Counted from the first letter of the stretch, positions 26,070-38,700 are shown. The stretch: 64,000 nucleotides of DNA from Chloroflexota bacterium (GCA_012729765.1 JAAYCM010000025.1:81170-145169); one strand, 5' to 3'. Translations and numbers: made by a program. The notes: a model not told the origin generated them from the sequence alone.

Positions 26070-27194
26070 TCACACCTGATGATCGGCCAACACCTTGCGC
26101 AGCGCCGCGAGCAGCGCGTCGGTCTGCTGCGGCGTCCCGGCACTGATGCGGATATGATCTCGCAGACCGGGCTTGTTATAGTACCGCACCAGGACGCCCT
26201 CTGCCTCTAACGCGGTGCGCAGATCGGCGGCGGCCAACCCTTCGACGCGGCACAACACAAAGTTGCTCCGGCTGGGATAGGGCTGCAGGAAGGGAAAAGC
26301 CGCCAGCTCGCGTTCCAGGCGCTCCCGCTCGCTTATGATGCGCTGCACGTTGGCTTGCAGCGCGGGCAGATCTTGCAGCGAGGCCCGCGCCGCCGCATCC
26401 GCCGCCACGTTGAGATTATAAGGCTGCTTGATTTTCCACAAATGGGCCATCAGGTCGAGCGGGAAGATACCGTAACCGGCGCGCAGCCCGGCCAGCCCGG
26501 CCCATTTGCTGAAGGTGCGCAGTACGATCAGGTTGGGCGTGTGCGGCACGCGCACGGCAAAACTGGCCGTCCCGCTGAACTCGGCATACGCCTCGTCCAG
26601 CACGACTACTAACGGCAGCGCCAGCAGCCGGTCCAGCACGTCGGGCGCGATCAACCCGCCGTCGGGGTTGTTGGGCGAGCATAGGAACAGCAGCCGGGCG
26701 TCGTGCTCGTGCGCTGCCGCTTCGATGGCGGGCACGTCCAGCGAAAAGTCGGCGCGGCGCGGCACCGCGATCATCTGCGCGCCGACCAGCGCCGCGTCGA
26801 ACTCGTACATGCCGAAGGTGGGCGGGCAGTTGATCACCCCGTCGCCGGGCGCGATGAACAGCCGCAGGATCAGGTCGATCAGCTCGTCCGCCCCGGCCCC
26901 GACCAGGATATGCCCGGCGCTCACGCCGACATAGTCTTGCAGCAGCGCGCGCAGTTTGCGCGATTCCGGGTCGGGGTAGATGTTCACCACGCCGCGCAGG
27001 TCCGCCAGCGCCGCCAGCGCGCCCGCCGAGGGGCCGTAGGGGTTCTCGTTGGCGTCCAGCTTGACGATCTCGTTTATGGGGCGGCCCAGGCGCTCGCTGA
27101 ACACTTCCAGCGAGGCGGTGGGGGTATAGTGCTCCATCGCCGCGATATCGGGGCGGATACGCACTTTTTCGCGGGTTTGCTGTATCTCGGTCAT
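26070..27194 (-). CDS. hisC: histidinol-phosphate aminotransferase
   Basis: 374 aa fold-type I PLP enzyme. LDANENPYGPS opens the substrate site near 46; the cofactor-binding DEAYAEF has Asp200; Lys230 in TFSKWAGLAGLRAGYG forms the Schiff base; the C-terminal RISAGTPQQTD carries the substrate Arg. It converts imidazole acetol phosphate to histidinol phosphate with glutamate. Confidence 0.95.
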   Translation of the reverse strand: MTEIQQTREKVRIRPDIAAMEHYTPTASLEVFSERLGRPINEIVKLDANENPYGPSAGALAALADLRGVVNIYPDPESRKLRALLQDYVGVSAGHILVGAGADELIDLILRLFIAPGDGVINCPPTFGMYEFDAALVGAQMIAVPRRADFSLDVPAIEAAAHEHDARLLFLCSPNNPDGGLIAPDVLDRLLALPLVVVLDEAYAEFSGTASFAVRVPHTPNLIVLRTFSKWAGLAGLRAGYGIFPLDLMAHLWKIKQPYNLNVAADAAARASLQDLPALQANVQRIISERERLERELAAFPFLQPYPSRSNFVLCRVEGLAAADLRTALEAEGVLVRYYNKPGLRDHIRISAGTPQQTDALLAALRKVLADHQV

Positions 27195-27227
27195 GCTGTC
27201 CTCTCCCTCACACGGGCCGCGCCCGCG

Positions 27228-28577
27228 CTAACCTCGCCCAATACGCGCTTCGGCGGCGGCGGCGTGCGCGGTCAGGGCCTCGGCGCGCGCCAGGACTGCC
27301 GCCGCGCGGCTCAGCTCAGACACGGCAGCCGGGTCCAGCCCGATCAGACTGGTGATCTTCACGAAGTCGAGCACGTTCAGCGGCGAGGCAAAGCGCGCCG
27401 TCCCGCCGGTCGGCATGACGTGGCTCGGCCCGGCCACGTAGTCGCCCAGCACCTCGAACGATCCTTCGCCCAGGAAGATGCCGCCCGCGTTGCGCACCGC
27501 GCCGATCCAGCGCCAGGGATCATCCACCAGCAGGCACAGATGCTCGGCGGCATATTCGTTCGCCACCTCAAACGCCTGCGGCAGATCGCGCACGATCATG
27601 GCCCCGCTGCGGCTGCGCATCGACTGCGCGATGATCTCAGCGCGGCTGAGGTCTTCCATCCGGCGTGCGACTTCTGCCGACACTGCCTCGGCCAGCGCCC
27701 GGCTGGGCGTCACCAGCAGCGCCGAGGCCACCACGTCGTGCTCGGCCTGGGCCAGCAAATCCGCCGCCGCCAGGCCCGGATCGGCGCTCCCATCCGCGAT
27801 GACCATCGTCTCGGTCGGCCCTGGCAGGCCGTCGATCCCCACGTCGCCGAAAACCTGCTGCTTGGCGAGCGTCACGAACAGGTTGCCCGGCCCGACGATC
27901 TTCGCCACGCGCGGCACAGTCTCGGTGCCATAGGCCAGCGCCGCGATCGCCTGCGCCCCGCCGACGCGGATCACCTTGCGGAGGCCGCACACCGCCGCCG
28001 CCGCGAGGATCACCGGGGGCACCTGGCCCGTGCCGCGACCGGGCGGCGTCACCAGCACGATCTGCTCGACACCGGCCACCTGCGCCGGGATGACACTCAT
28101 CAGCAGCGAAGACGGCAGCGGCGCGGTCCCGCCCGCAACATACACCCCGACCGAATCCATAGGCCGGACCAACTGCCCCAGCGAGCCTTCCGCTCCGGCA
28201 TCGATCCAGCCGGTGACGGGCTGCTTACGGTGGAAGGCTTCGATCCGCCGGGCGGCCAGACGCAGCGCGTCGGCCACGTCCGCCGGAATCTGATCGAGCG
28301 CCGCGTCGATCTCGGCTTCGGGCACGGCCAGATCGTCCAGGTCCGCCCCGTCGATACGCCGGTTCCAGTCGTACAGCGCGGCGTCGCCCTGCTCGCGCAC
28401 ACTGCGGATGATGCGCGTCACCGCCTCGGCGGGCATGATCCGCTCCCCGAACAGCTTCTCCAGACTGTCCATGATCCAGGCCGGGACCTCAACCTCGTTC
28501 AGCGAGCGGCGCTTGAGCACCGTTGCGCGGGCCTCGTCCAGATCGTCGAAAATCGGTAGAATCGTGTCGCTGCTCAT
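27228..28577 (-). CDS. hisD: histidinol dehydrogenase
   Basis: 449 aa. NAD-site and zinc-site signatures are seen in [40 protein letters not shown] with the following [26 protein letters not shown] (catalytic His-Glu region) and [14 protein letters not shown] with the zinc ligand. It oxidises histidinol to histidine in two NAD-dependent steps. ATG overlaps the hisG stop by four bases. Confidence 0.97.
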   Translation of the reverse strand: MSSDTILPIFDDLDEARATVLKRRSLNEVEVPAWIMDSLEKLFGERIMPAEAVTRIIRSVREQGDAALYDWNRRIDGADLDDLAVPEAEIDAALDQIPADVADALRLAARRIEAFHRKQPVTGWIDAGAEGSLGQLVRPMDSVGVYVAGGTAPLPSSLLMSVIPAQVAGVEQIVLVTPPGRGTGQVPPVILAAAAVCGLRKVIRVGGAQAIAALAYGTETVPRVAKIVGPGNLFVTLAKQQVFGDVGIDGLPGPTETMVIADGSADPGLAAADLLAQAEHDVVASALLVTPSRALAEAVSAEVARRMEDLSRAEIIAQSMRSRSGAMIVRDLPQAFEVANEYAAEHLCLLVDDPWRWIGAVRNAGGIFLGEGSFEVLGDYVAGPSHVMPTGGTARFASPLNVLDFVKITSLIGLDPAAVSELSRAAAVLARAEALTAHAAAAEARIGRG

Positions 28578-29587
28578 CCCTGGTTTGACTCCTCGGTGTT
28601 CAGCTCGGCTAACAGCCGCTGGTAGCGCTCTGGCAGTTCCTCAAAAATATACGTCACCGGCGTGACGACCACGCCGCTCCCCCCGATGGCGCGTATCTGG
28701 CGGATCGCGTCATACAGCTTGTGATGCGAGACGACCAGGTTGATCGCCCACCAGTGCGAGCGGATCTCGCGCGTCATCATCGGCGCGAAGGTTGGCCCCT
28801 GCAGCCCGCCCAGGTCCGGCTGGCTGTAGATGCGCTGGCGCAGATCGTCGGCGTGCTCGCCGCGAATATTGGCGAAGATCATATACTGGCCCCGCGCGCG
28901 CATATGCGCTTCGACGAATTCGAGCATCTGCCGGGTGACGGCCAGCACGTCGGGCCGGGATTCCAGCGCCGCCCGGCTGCCGATCAAAATCGCCTGCGAG
29001 TTGAGGATGGTTCCCCCATCCAGCGGTCGCAGGCGATTCTCGCGCAGCGTGGTGCCGGTGCTGGTGATATCGGCGATGAAGTCGGCATAGCCGATGGTCG
29101 GGGCCGATTCCAGCGCGCCGTCGGAACTGACGATGCGCACATTCGCGACGCCCGCATCGCGCAGGAAGCGTTCGACCGAGGCCGTATACTTGGTCGCGAC
29201 GCGCAGCGGTTGGAGCGCCGTCCGGCGCGCGAGATCGGGCACGGTGCGCACATCGTCCCAGTCGTCGGGCACGGCCACCACCAGCGAACACTCGCCATAG
29301 CCCAGCCCCTCGTGGATCACGATCACGGCTTCGGGGCGGTCGTGGAGCGTCTCGGCCAGCGCGTCATAGCCGGTGATGCCGAGATCGACATCGCCCGCCG
29401 CCACGCTGATCGGGATATCGCGCGCCCGCTGGAACAGCACCAGCACGCCCGGCAGCTCCGGGATGGTGGCGCTGTACTGGCGCGGATTGGTCTTGTTGAC
29501 ACGCAGCCCGCATCCGGCCAGGAAGCCGAGCGTCTCGTCTTCCATGCGGCCCTTGCTCGGCAGCGCGATGCGCACCTGTTCTTGCAT
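28574..29587 (-). CDS. hisG: ATP phosphoribosyltransferase, long form
   Basis: 337 aa from ATG 29587 (SD AGGAGAG eight bases upstream); upstream in-frame sequence belongs to the leader. [21 protein letters not shown] opens the catalytic domain, and the PRPP site lies in [18 protein letters not shown] near 178. The extra C-terminal region, about residues 225-337, matches the regulatory domain of long HisG, which gives feedback inhibition by histidine without HisZ. It is the committed first step and first structural gene of the operon. Confidence 0.96.
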   Translation of the reverse strand: MQEQVRIALPSKGRMEDETLGFLAGCGLRVNKTNPRQYSATIPELPGVLVLFQRARDIPISVAAGDVDLGITGYDALAETLHDRPEAVIVIHEGLGYGECSLVVAVPDDWDDVRTVPDLARRTALQPLRVATKYTASVERFLRDAGVANVRIVSSDGALESAPTIGYADFIADITSTGTTLRENRLRPLDGGTILNSQAILIGSRAALESRPDVLAVTRQMLEFVEAHMRARGQYMIFANIRGEHADDLRQRIYSQPDLGGLQGPTFAPMMTREIRSHWWAINLVVSHHKLYDAIRQIRAIGGSGVVVTPVTYIFEELPERYQRLLAELNTEESNQG

Positions 29588-29633
29588 GATCACTCTCCTG
29601 GGCGGCACAGCGCCCGGCCCTGCTGTAGAAACC

Positions 29634-29664
29634 AAAAACGCCCCCCGGCAGACCGAGGGGCGTT
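29634..29664 (-). terminator. attenuator terminator of the his leader
   Basis: On the minus strand AACGCCCC pairs with GGGGCGTT, a U/G wobble extends it into CGG/CCG, the loop is TCTG, and TTTTT follows the stem. It stands 36 bases past the leader stop codon and about 47 bases before hisG ATG. The left arm repeats AACGCCCCT, also found in the leader peptide frame (29728-29736), offering an alternative pairing partner for the right arm. Confidence 0.85.
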
Positions 29665-29700
29665 AGAATGCACAAAAACGGTTTAGTCGCTCAGGCGCAC

Positions 29701-29778
29701 CTACACTCCACCACCGGGCCGGAAGCCAGGGGCGTTCTCGTGATGATGGTGAGCGTGGGTGTGCGTTCCTGATAGCAT
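29701..29778 (-). CDS. hisL: histidine operon leader peptide
   Basis: A 25-residue frame, ATG 29778 to TAG 29701, too short for routine gene finders. It opens MLSGTHTHAHHHHE with six His codons in eight positions (residues 6-13) and continues ENAPGFRPGGGV. Ribosome stalling at these codons when His-tRNA is scarce should let hisG-E be transcribed past the 29634-29664 terminator. No usual SD precedes it (only GGACGGC), and the -10 element ends seven bases before the ATG. The His-rich stretch CATCATCAC can also pair with downstream GTGGTGG. Confidence 0.88.
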   Translation of the reverse strand: MLSGTHTHAHHHHENAPGFRPGGGV

Positions 29779-29785
29779 GCCGTCC

Positions 29786-29814
29786 AGTATAACGAGCGCG
29801 ATCGCGGCTGTCAA
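29786..29814 (-). promoter_or_regulatory. his operon promoter
   Basis: Minus-strand TTGACA (29809-29814), a 17-base spacer and TATACT (29786-29791). The predicted start is at 29778-29780, on or next to the leader ATG, so the leader mRNA would be leaderless. Confidence 0.85.
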
Positions 29815-29924
29815 TGCGACACTTTACACAAACGCGCGCGGCACGCTGGCCCGGAAAAGGATAAAATGGGCGTGTTGCGAGCAAGCCGTTGGGCGATGTG
29901 GCTGCATGGACGGAGAGTGAAGGC

Positions 29925-30830
29925 TTGAAACCAGCATTGATTGTGCACGGCGGCGCGTGGAAGATCGCGCCTGAGACGCACGCCGCTCACCTGCGTGGGA
30001 CGCGCGCCGCCGCCGAAGCGGGCTGGAACATCCTGGGCGCGGGCGGCTCCGCGCTGGACGCCGTCGAGATGGCGGTGAGCGTGATGGAAGACGATCCCAC
30101 CTTCGACGCGGGCGTGGGCAGCGTGCTCAACTGCGTGGGCGATATCGAGCTGGACGCGATCATCATGGACGGGCGCACGCTGGCGCTGGGCGCGGTCGCG
30201 GCGGTGCGCAACATCCCCAACCCGGTCCGGCTGGCGCGGGTGATCATGGAAGACACCTACCATACGCTCCTGGTGGGCGACGGTGCGCGCCGTTTCGCCG
30301 AGCAGAAAGGGATGCGGCTCTGCGCCCAGGCCGAGCTGACCGTCCCGCGCGAGGTCGAGCGCTACCGCCGCCTGCAAGAAATCCCCAACTACCACCCCGC
30401 CGACGAGTTCACCCCCAACCCGATGGACACGGTCGGCGCGGTCGCTATCGACGCCAGCGGCAACGTCGCGGCGGCCACCTCAACCGGCGGCGTGCACTTC
30501 AAGCTGCCGGGCCGTGTGGGCGATTCGCCGCTGGTTGGGTCGGGCGCGTATGCCGACAACGAAACCGGCGCGGCTTCGACCACCGGGCACGGCGAAAATA
30601 TCATGCGCGTGGTGCTCTCCAAAACCGCGACCGATGCCCTGGCGCACGGGATGGACGTCCAGGCCGCCGCCGATTACGCGATCGCGTACCTGCACCGGCG
30701 CGTGGGCGGCTATGGCGGGATCATCGTCGTGGATCGCGCGGGCAACACCGCCTTCGCCTACAACACGCCGCATATGGCGGTCGCGTGGACTGATGCGCAG
30801 GGCGCGATTCATGCCCAGATCATGCGGTGA
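29925..30830 (+). CDS. isoaspartyl peptidase/L-asparaginase (Ntn hydrolase)
   Basis: 301 aa from TTG 29925, preceded by GGAG nine bases upstream; an earlier TTG at 29889 lacks a ribosome site and the family starts with the KPALIVHGGAW motif. The autoproteolytic Thr169 lies in MDTVGAVAID, the usual nucleophile position, with GHGENIMRV and GGYGGIIVVD downstream. Maturation into alpha and beta chains is expected. It cuts beta-aspartyl dipeptides or asparagine. It is followed by a lipoprotein gene nine bases after its stop. Confidence 0.92.
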   Translation: MKPALIVHGGAWKIAPETHAAHLRGTRAAAEAGWNILGAGGSALDAVEMAVSVMEDDPTFDAGVGSVLNCVGDIELDAIIMDGRTLALGAVAAVRNIPNPVRLARVIMEDTYHTLLVGDGARRFAEQKGMRLCAQAELTVPREVERYRRLQEIPNYHPADEFTPNPMDTVGAVAIDASGNVAAATSTGGVHFKLPGRVGDSPLVGSGAYADNETGAASTTGHGENIMRVVLSKTATDALAHGMDVQAAADYAIAYLHRRVGGYGGIIVVDRAGNTAFAYNTPHMAVAWTDAQGAIHAQIMR

Positions 30831-30839
30831 GGCACAGCG

Positions 30840-31706
30840 ATGACACGCCGAATGTTATTCTCAATCATTCTCAGTTTGCTGGCGCTGGCCCTGCCGGGCT
30901 GCGGCTTGCTGGAAGACCCGCCGCCGACCGTGACGCCGATCATCGTCACCGCCACCGACCCGGTCCCGATCGTGCCGATCGTCGCCACCGAGACGCCGGG
31001 ACCGACCGCCGTCGTCGCTGTGACCGATGTCAGCCTGCTGCCGACGCAAGGCCCGCGCACGGAGACCCCGACGCCGCACGCGCCGGCCACCAACACGCCG
31101 ACCTTCACCCCAACCGCAACCGATACGCCGGTCACGCCGGGTGCAGCGGCCTTCGCGCCGGTGGGCAGCGTGCCCGGCACGGCCCAGGCCGCCGCCGAAG
31201 GCGGAGTCAGCGCCCCGACCGGCTGCGCCGGGATGCCGCAGGGCGCGTTCGCCGCCGCCTATCAGGGCGACAGCACGATCCAGGCGGCGCTGGGCTGCGC
31301 GCTGGCCGGGGGAACGGGGGCCGTTGGCAGCGCCTACCAGCCCTTCCAGAACGGGATGATGATCTGGCTGGCGTCGCTGGGCACGCAGCCCCAGCCGGTG
31401 ATCTATGTGCTCTACAACAACGGCACCTACCAGCGCTTCAACGATACGTTTGTGGAAGGCGTCGATCCGGCCAGCAGTGGGGCCGCGCCGCCCGGTGGCC
31501 TGCTGGAGCCGGTGCGCGGCTTTGGTAAGGTGTGGCGCAGCAATCCCGGCGTGCGGGATGGTCTGGGTTGGGCGACGGCGGGCGAGTCGGCGGATTCGGC
31601 CCAGGTGCAGATGTTCGAGCGCGGCGAAATGCTGAGCAGCTCCGCCGCCGGGCAGGTGTATATCCTGGTCACGGGCGCGCCGGGCACCTGGACTGCGCGC
31701 CGCTGA
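30840..31706 (+). CDS. lipoprotein with Thr/Pro-rich linker
   Basis: 288 aa. Signal peptide plus lipobox LALPGC (Cys21) mark it as anchored on the outer face of the membrane by Lgt. Residues 25-100 are a flexible T/P/V-rich linker; residues 120-288 form a compact domain with GMMIWLASLG, VIYVLYNNGTYQRFNDTF and GFGKVWRSNPGVRDGLGWAT. That last pattern recurs in secreted Chloroflexota proteins of unknown function. Likely co-transcribed with the peptidase gene nine bases upstream. Confidence 0.75.
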   Translation: MTRRMLFSIILSLLALALPGCGLLEDPPPTVTPIIVTATDPVPIVPIVATETPGPTAVVAVTDVSLLPTQGPRTETPTPHAPATNTPTFTPTATDTPVTPGAAAFAPVGSVPGTAQAAAEGGVSAPTGCAGMPQGAFAAAYQGDSTIQAALGCALAGGTGAVGSAYQPFQNGMMIWLASLGTQPQPVIYVLYNNGTYQRFNDTFVEGVDPASSGAAPPGGLLEPVRGFGKVWRSNPGVRDGLGWATAGESADSAQVQMFERGEMLSSSAAGQVYILVTGAPGTWTARR

Positions 31707-31709
31707 CGG

Positions 31710-33692
31710 CTACCCGTCCAGCGGAATATCCCAGCCCTGCGCCAGGTAGGCTCCCTGCGCGTCCAGCACTTCGACCGTGTCCGGTTCGCCATCGGCCAGC
31801 GTATACATCCCTACGCGCAGCGTCACGGCTTCGGGCGGCAGGACCAGATCGACCCACAGGTAGAGCGTATCCCCGGCGCGCCAATACTGCCCCGCCCAGC
31901 TAAAGCGGTCGTGCTGGGCGAGACGCTGCCCGCCCGCATCCAGGGCGTGCACCGTCACCTGTGGCGTCACCGCGACCGGGCCGCCCAGTTCCCAGCGCAG
32001 CAGCACGCCATCCGCCCGCACGGCATAACCGGTCAGGTGCGCGTCGTTGGCAAAGCGCACCGGCTCGATCGCGCTCACGTCCGCCCACGCGCCCGGCACG
32101 GCCTCGCGCAGCACCAGCGGCGCTTCACCGGGCCGCAGCGCGAACACGTCCAGCGCCCCGGCCTGGCAGTCCGATCCTGTGCACAGCCGGAGATCGGGCA
32201 CGGGCGCGATCAGCAGCAGCGCGTCACCTGCCGGGATCACGGCGGTCTGTGTCCCGTTGGCGAAGCGCACCGACGGCAGCGGGTCGAGCAGCACGCCCCA
32301 CACCGCCGGGACCTCGTCCACCGGCGCGACCTCGCCCACGCTGACCACAATCACATCCGCCGGATCGCGTGCCAGCAGCGCCGCGCGCGCCTCAAGGAGG
32401 TAATGCAGCGGTGTCCCGAAGCCGCCCGGCGTGGCGTGCGCGTCCACGAAGCGCAGAAGCTGCACGACCAGCCCGACTTGCAGCCCGGCGATCACGATCA
32501 GCCCCGCCGCCCCGACCGCGCGCAGCCCGCGCCCGGATCGTGCCCACAGCGCCGCGCCGCCCGCGCCCAGCGCCAGATAGGCTGCTGGCATCAGCGGGAT
32601 CATGTAGTGTGGCGCGACCTCGACCCATTCCCAGGTATAGGCCAGCACAGGCACGATCAGCCACGCCACCAGCACCAGATCGGGTGACGTGCGCGCCCGG
32701 CCCCGGCGCAGCGCCCGGCCCGCCAGCCAGACCGCCGCCGCTGCCACCCCCACCGGGATCAGGTCGAGCAGCGGGTAGACATCCGGCACGGTGTCGAGAT
32801 AGCGCTCGAACTGCTGCGGCCCGGCCAGGGCGTGAATCTCCGTTCCGGCGATCGTCAGGCGCGCGTGATCGAGTGCGGTCGTGCTGATTGCGCGGGTGCG
32901 CTCCCCGCCGGAATCCAGCCCGGTGCGCAGCGTATCGAGCGTGAGCAGATCGGCGCGCCACGCCCCCACCAGCGCCGGAACCAGCGTCAGCGCGGCCAGC
33001 AGCAGCCCGATCGCCGTGTGCCGCCATGGGAGCCGCCGCGCCCACAGCGCCAGCATGATCACGCTGAGCGGGACGAGCACAAACGCCCCGTAATGAATCT
33101 GTACCGCCAGCGCCAGCAGCGGCCAGTGAAGCCAGTGCGCCCAGGTCCGGCGCTCGCCAAAGGCCAGCAGTCCCGTGAACACGACCGCCACGACAAACGG
33201 CGGCAGCAAATCCTGCGCCCAGATTTTGCGCGAGTAGATTACCGCCCAGGGGCCGACCGCGTAGAGCAGCGCCGCCAGCACCGCCACGACCGGGCCATAG
33301 TAGCGCCGCGCCAGCCGCCACGTCAGCGCCACCGCGATCACGTTCAGCGCGCCGACGAACAGCGTGGCCGGGATCGGGCTGCTGCCCAGGGTGTAGGGGA
33401 TCGCCATCAGGTAGACATTGATCGGGGGGTTGGGCACGCCGACCGACGAGGCGATGCCCAGCAGCGGCAGATCGCGCCCCTGGGCCAGGTCCAGCGCGAG
33501 CTGCGAGAGGTTGGCCTCGTCGCGCTTGAATTCGGTAATGCCGGGTGCGCCAAGCCGCAGCGCCGCTGCCAGCAGCAGAATCGCGACCAGCAGCGGGCGC
33601 TCCCACCGTTGGCGCGGCATGACAACCGGATGAATCACAGGGAAATCGTCCTTGGGTTGGGTGGCGGAAGAGGTAGCCGGGCGAGAAGACAC
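31710..33692 (-). CDS. GT39-like polytopic glycosyltransferase
   Basis: 660 aa from GTG 33692, though GTG 33638 or ATG 33620 are possible since the first 24 residues look unconserved. About 10 membrane helices span 30-430; the first loop has GITEFKRDEANLSQLA with the acidic residue expected at the active site of GT-C lipid-phospho-sugar enzymes. The C-terminal 200 residues are soluble and probably extracellular, with repeated beta strands. It should move a sugar from a polyprenyl carrier to a protein or lipid outside the cell. The last stop is three bases from the lipoprotein stop, on the other strand. Confidence 0.75.
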   Translation of the reverse strand: MSSRPATSSATQPKDDFPVIHPVVMPRQRWERPLLVAILLLAAALRLGAPGITEFKRDEANLSQLALDLAQGRDLPLLGIASSVGVPNPPINVYLMAIPYTLGSSPIPATLFVGALNVIAVALTWRLARRYYGPVVAVLAALLYAVGPWAVIYSRKIWAQDLLPPFVVAVVFTGLLAFGERRTWAHWLHWPLLALAVQIHYGAFVLVPLSVIMLALWARRLPWRHTAIGLLLAALTLVPALVGAWRADLLTLDTLRTGLDSGGERTRAISTTALDHARLTIAGTEIHALAGPQQFERYLDTVPDVYPLLDLIPVGVAAAAVWLAGRALRRGRARTSPDLVLVAWLIVPVLAYTWEWVEVAPHYMIPLMPAAYLALGAGGAALWARSGRGLRAVGAAGLIVIAGLQVGLVVQLLRFVDAHATPGGFGTPLHYLLEARAALLARDPADVIVVSVGEVAPVDEVPAVWGVLLDPLPSVRFANGTQTAVIPAGDALLLIAPVPDLRLCTGSDCQAGALDVFALRPGEAPLVLREAVPGAWADVSAIEPVRFANDAHLTGYAVRADGVLLRWELGGPVAVTPQVTVHALDAGGQRLAQHDRFSWAGQYWRAGDTLYLWVDLVLPPEAVTLRVGMYTLADGEPDTVEVLDAQGAYLAQGWDIPLDG

Positions 33693-33695
33693 CTG

Positions 33696-33802
33696 CCCCC
33701 CTCCCTAAATCCCTCCCCCACAAGGAGAGCGGGACTTGAAAGCCGCAGCTTTGCACCCCTTCCCTCCGTGAAACGTGGGGGAAGGGGCCGGGGGATGGGG
33801 GG
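33696..33802. repeat. REP-like inverted repeat with C-rich/G-rich arms
   Basis: About 107 bases in the spacer between two minus-strand genes. The left arm (33696-33725) is CCCCCCTCCC followed by CCTCCCCCACA; the right arm (33771-33802) is the imperfect complement, with GTGGGGGAAGGGG and GGGGGATGGGGGG. The two arms can form a long imperfect hairpin. It looks like a non-coding dispersed element rather than gene debris. Confidence 0.55.
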
Positions 33803-33811
33803 CATAAGCCG

Positions 33812-35569
33812 CTAGTCTTCCAAATCTTCCTCGGCGGCGAACGCCTGCCAGGGGCCGTGCATCCCGTCGAAGGTGACGCCATAGTAGACGCGCAGCGAGC
33901 CGTCATCACGCTGGACGAGATCGTAACGCATCGCCCCGCCGCGCTTGTAGCGCTTCAGCAGCCCGACGTCGCCGTGCCACTCGACCAGATCGGGATGGAC
34001 CGGGTTCGACTCCTTCTCGGTGATGGCGTAGTGCCACAGGCGGCGCGCCGAGGAGCGCGTCACGTTCTTGACCACGTTGCCGTTGCGCAGGTCGCGCATC
34101 ATGTGATATTTAACGCCCTTGCGCTGCTCCGTCTCCAGAATCTCGACACCGGTGCGCGGCGCGTCGATCTTGTTCGGCGCGGCCTGCGGGGCCTCGATCG
34201 GGGGCGCGGGCTGGGTGCCATCCGGCTCCGGCACGTCGTCCGGCACCGGCACGGGCGCGGTTTTGCCCATGCCGAGCATCACCAACTGGACGATCTCGTC
34301 GCGCACGGCCAGGCTGGTTTCGGCCTCGTCGCGGACATAAATCTTGTTGTCGTCGATGGCGTAGGGGGGATCGTCGCCGCGCGGCACCTGAAGGCGGATA
34401 ACGGTCTTGCCCATTGTCTCCAGCGCATCGATATCGACTTCGAGCGGCGGCGTGATCTTCTGCTCGATCTCGGTGTGCAGCGCCTCAACCGACTCGCTGA
34501 CGCTGCGCACGCCAATGGGTGGCTCGCTCTTCTTGGCGCTTACCCCGACATAAATCGTGCCGCCGTTGGTGTTGGCAAAGGCGCATACGTCCGCGATCAC
34601 GCTGAAGAGCCGCCCGCCGCGCCGTGTCAGATTCTCGTGGAAGGCCTGCACGATGCTCGGTCCTTCTTCGCGCGCCGCCTGGACATGATCGTAGGGATCG
34701 TGGCTGGCGCGATAGGGGCGGCTGCGGGCGAAGTCTGTGCTCTGGAACATGCTCAGCAGCGCCTGAAACGAGCGCTCCGGCAGCAGCACCTCGGTAATCC
34801 GGTCGCCCACGCCCAGGTTTTTGGCGTTGCGCGGATCGATCAGCAGGCGGTGCGCATCGGACCCCTGGATCACGCGCATCCGGCGCGGGTATTCGGGCTT
34901 GGTGCCGTCGAAGAAGCGCGCCGTGCTCTTGCGCCCCTTGCGATCCAGATCGGTCACTTCGAGCGCGTGCAGGTAGGGGTCCTGGGTATAGGCGATCTTC
35001 GTCTGCCCGCCGAAATCGAAGCCGCGCATCGCCACGCCATGACTCGAATTGGCATGCGCCGCGAACACGATCCCGCCCGACTGGTTGATCACACGGTAGG
35101 CGGTCAGCACATCGGATGACGCCCCGACATTCGACGTGCCCTGATCGAGCACTTCGGGCGGAATGTTCAGGCTGAGCAGAATGTGTTCGAGCTGGCGGAC
35201 CGGCGTTTGGGGAGAAAAAATGCCGATGATGTGGAAGCCAAAGGTCGCCGTAAACTCGAAGCCCGGCAGCACCAGAATCTTGCTGAGCAGCCGCCGGTAT
35301 TCGGCCAGATTGCGCTTCTCATCGCCCTGAATCCGGCCCAGGCGCTCCAGATATTCCAGCTTGGCGATCTCGTCCATCATCGCCCGATAGCCGGACACCG
35401 TGTTGTGATCGGTAAAGGCGACGATATCCAGGCCCCGGTGCTCGGCCTGGCGCAGGATATCGAGATAGGTTACACCCGGCTCCTGATAATCGTTGGAGCC
35501 AGGGGTGTGCAGATGCAGGTCCATGCGGAACCACTGCATCTTAGCAGAACGTCGTGATTTTGTTGACAC
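33812..35569 (-). CDS. PHP phosphoesterase-Schlafen AlbA_2 fusion protein
   Basis: 585 aa from GTG 35569 with AGAGGG close before; ATG 35539 is an alternative. The PHP domain (about 15-270) has metal ligands DLHLHT (His19, His21), FTDHNT (Asp54, His55), PGFEFT, HANSSHG and GSDAHR near 255. Residues about 305-430 resemble the AlbA_2 domain of Schlafen-like bacterial proteins, with [17 protein letters not shown] and [18 protein letters not shown] Pro-rich linker and a C-terminal 110-residue region ([20 protein letters not shown]) complete it. It may be a nucleic-acid-linked phosphoesterase; the exact activity is unknown. Confidence 0.8.
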   Translation of the reverse strand: MSTKSRRSAKMQWFRMDLHLHTPGSNDYQEPGVTYLDILRQAEHRGLDIVAFTDHNTVSGYRAMMDEIAKLEYLERLGRIQGDEKRNLAEYRRLLSKILVLPGFEFTATFGFHIIGIFSPQTPVRQLEHILLSLNIPPEVLDQGTSNVGASSDVLTAYRVINQSGGIVFAAHANSSHGVAMRGFDFGGQTKIAYTQDPYLHALEVTDLDRKGRKSTARFFDGTKPEYPRRMRVIQGSDAHRLLIDPRNAKNLGVGDRITEVLLPERSFQALLSMFQSTDFARSRPYRASHDPYDHVQAAREEGPSIVQAFHENLTRRGGRLFSVIADVCAFANTNGGTIYVGVSAKKSEPPIGVRSVSESVEALHTEIEQKITPPLEVDIDALETMGKTVIRLQVPRGDDPPYAIDDNKIYVRDEAETSLAVRDEIVQLVMLGMGKTAPVPVPDDVPEPDGTQPAPPIEAPQAAPNKIDAPRTGVEILETEQRKGVKYHMMRDLRNGNVVKNVTRSSARRLWHYAITEKESNPVHPDLVEWHGDVGLLKRYKRGGAMRYDLVQRDDGSLRVYYGVTFDGMHGPWQAFAAEEDLED

Positions 35570-35631
35570 TAGGCCCTCTCTCAGTCATGACTCAAAACTC
35601 AATACCGCGTATTGACTTTGAGGAGGCCGCG

Positions 35632-35985
35632 TTACCCAATCAGGCTGTAAAATAGATCGGCTAGCTTGCTAGGCTCAAAGGGCTTCGCCAGAAATGTGTT
35701 CGCCCCGGCTTTCAGCGCAGCTTCTTCAACATTCAGGCCCGATGCCATCACAATAGGTGTGCTCGCAAAGACCGGGTCGGCCCGAAGCCGGACGATCAAA
35801 TCGACCCCTTCCATGTCCGCGAGATGATAATCGACCAGAAACAGGTCGGGCTTGGCATCATGAGCCATCGCGTACGCTGTGTGCCCACGAGGCGCATTCA
35901 CCACCACAAAGCCATCCATCTCCAACAATGTCTGGAGCAGCTTCACGGTCGTGCGATCGTCGTCTACAATCATAATCTTGGGCAA
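35632..35985 (-). CDS. single-domain response regulator
   Basis: 117 aa, all receiver: DDD at 8-10, phospho-acceptor Asp52 in [18 protein letters not shown] and [12 protein letters not shown] 35985 starts it, behind GGAAGG. With no output domain it should work through protein contacts or as a phosphate shuttle, possibly for the hybrid kinase at 13319-15259. It lies 62 bases upstream of the PHP fusion gene and 68 bases past lon, all on the minus strand. Confidence 0.9.
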   Translation of the reverse strand: MPKIMIVDDDRTTVKLLQTLLEMDGFVVVNAPRGHTAYAMAHDAKPDLFLVDYHLADMEGVDLIVRLRADPVFASTPIVMASGLNVEEAALKAGANTFLAKPFEPSKLADLFYSLIG

Positions 35986-36053
35986 AGCAGCCTTCCTTCA
36001 GTGTTGCGAGCGGATGCACTGCCGCCGGAAAACATGGGTGGAGCTGGCGAGTC

Positions 36054-38690
<2,637 letters not shown>

Positions 38691-38700
38691 GATTATCTTC

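Noticed and set aside
26703..28559. 618-residue plus-strand frame
   Set aside because: Antisense to hisD and part of hisC; shows His/Arg-rich composition typical of shadow frames.
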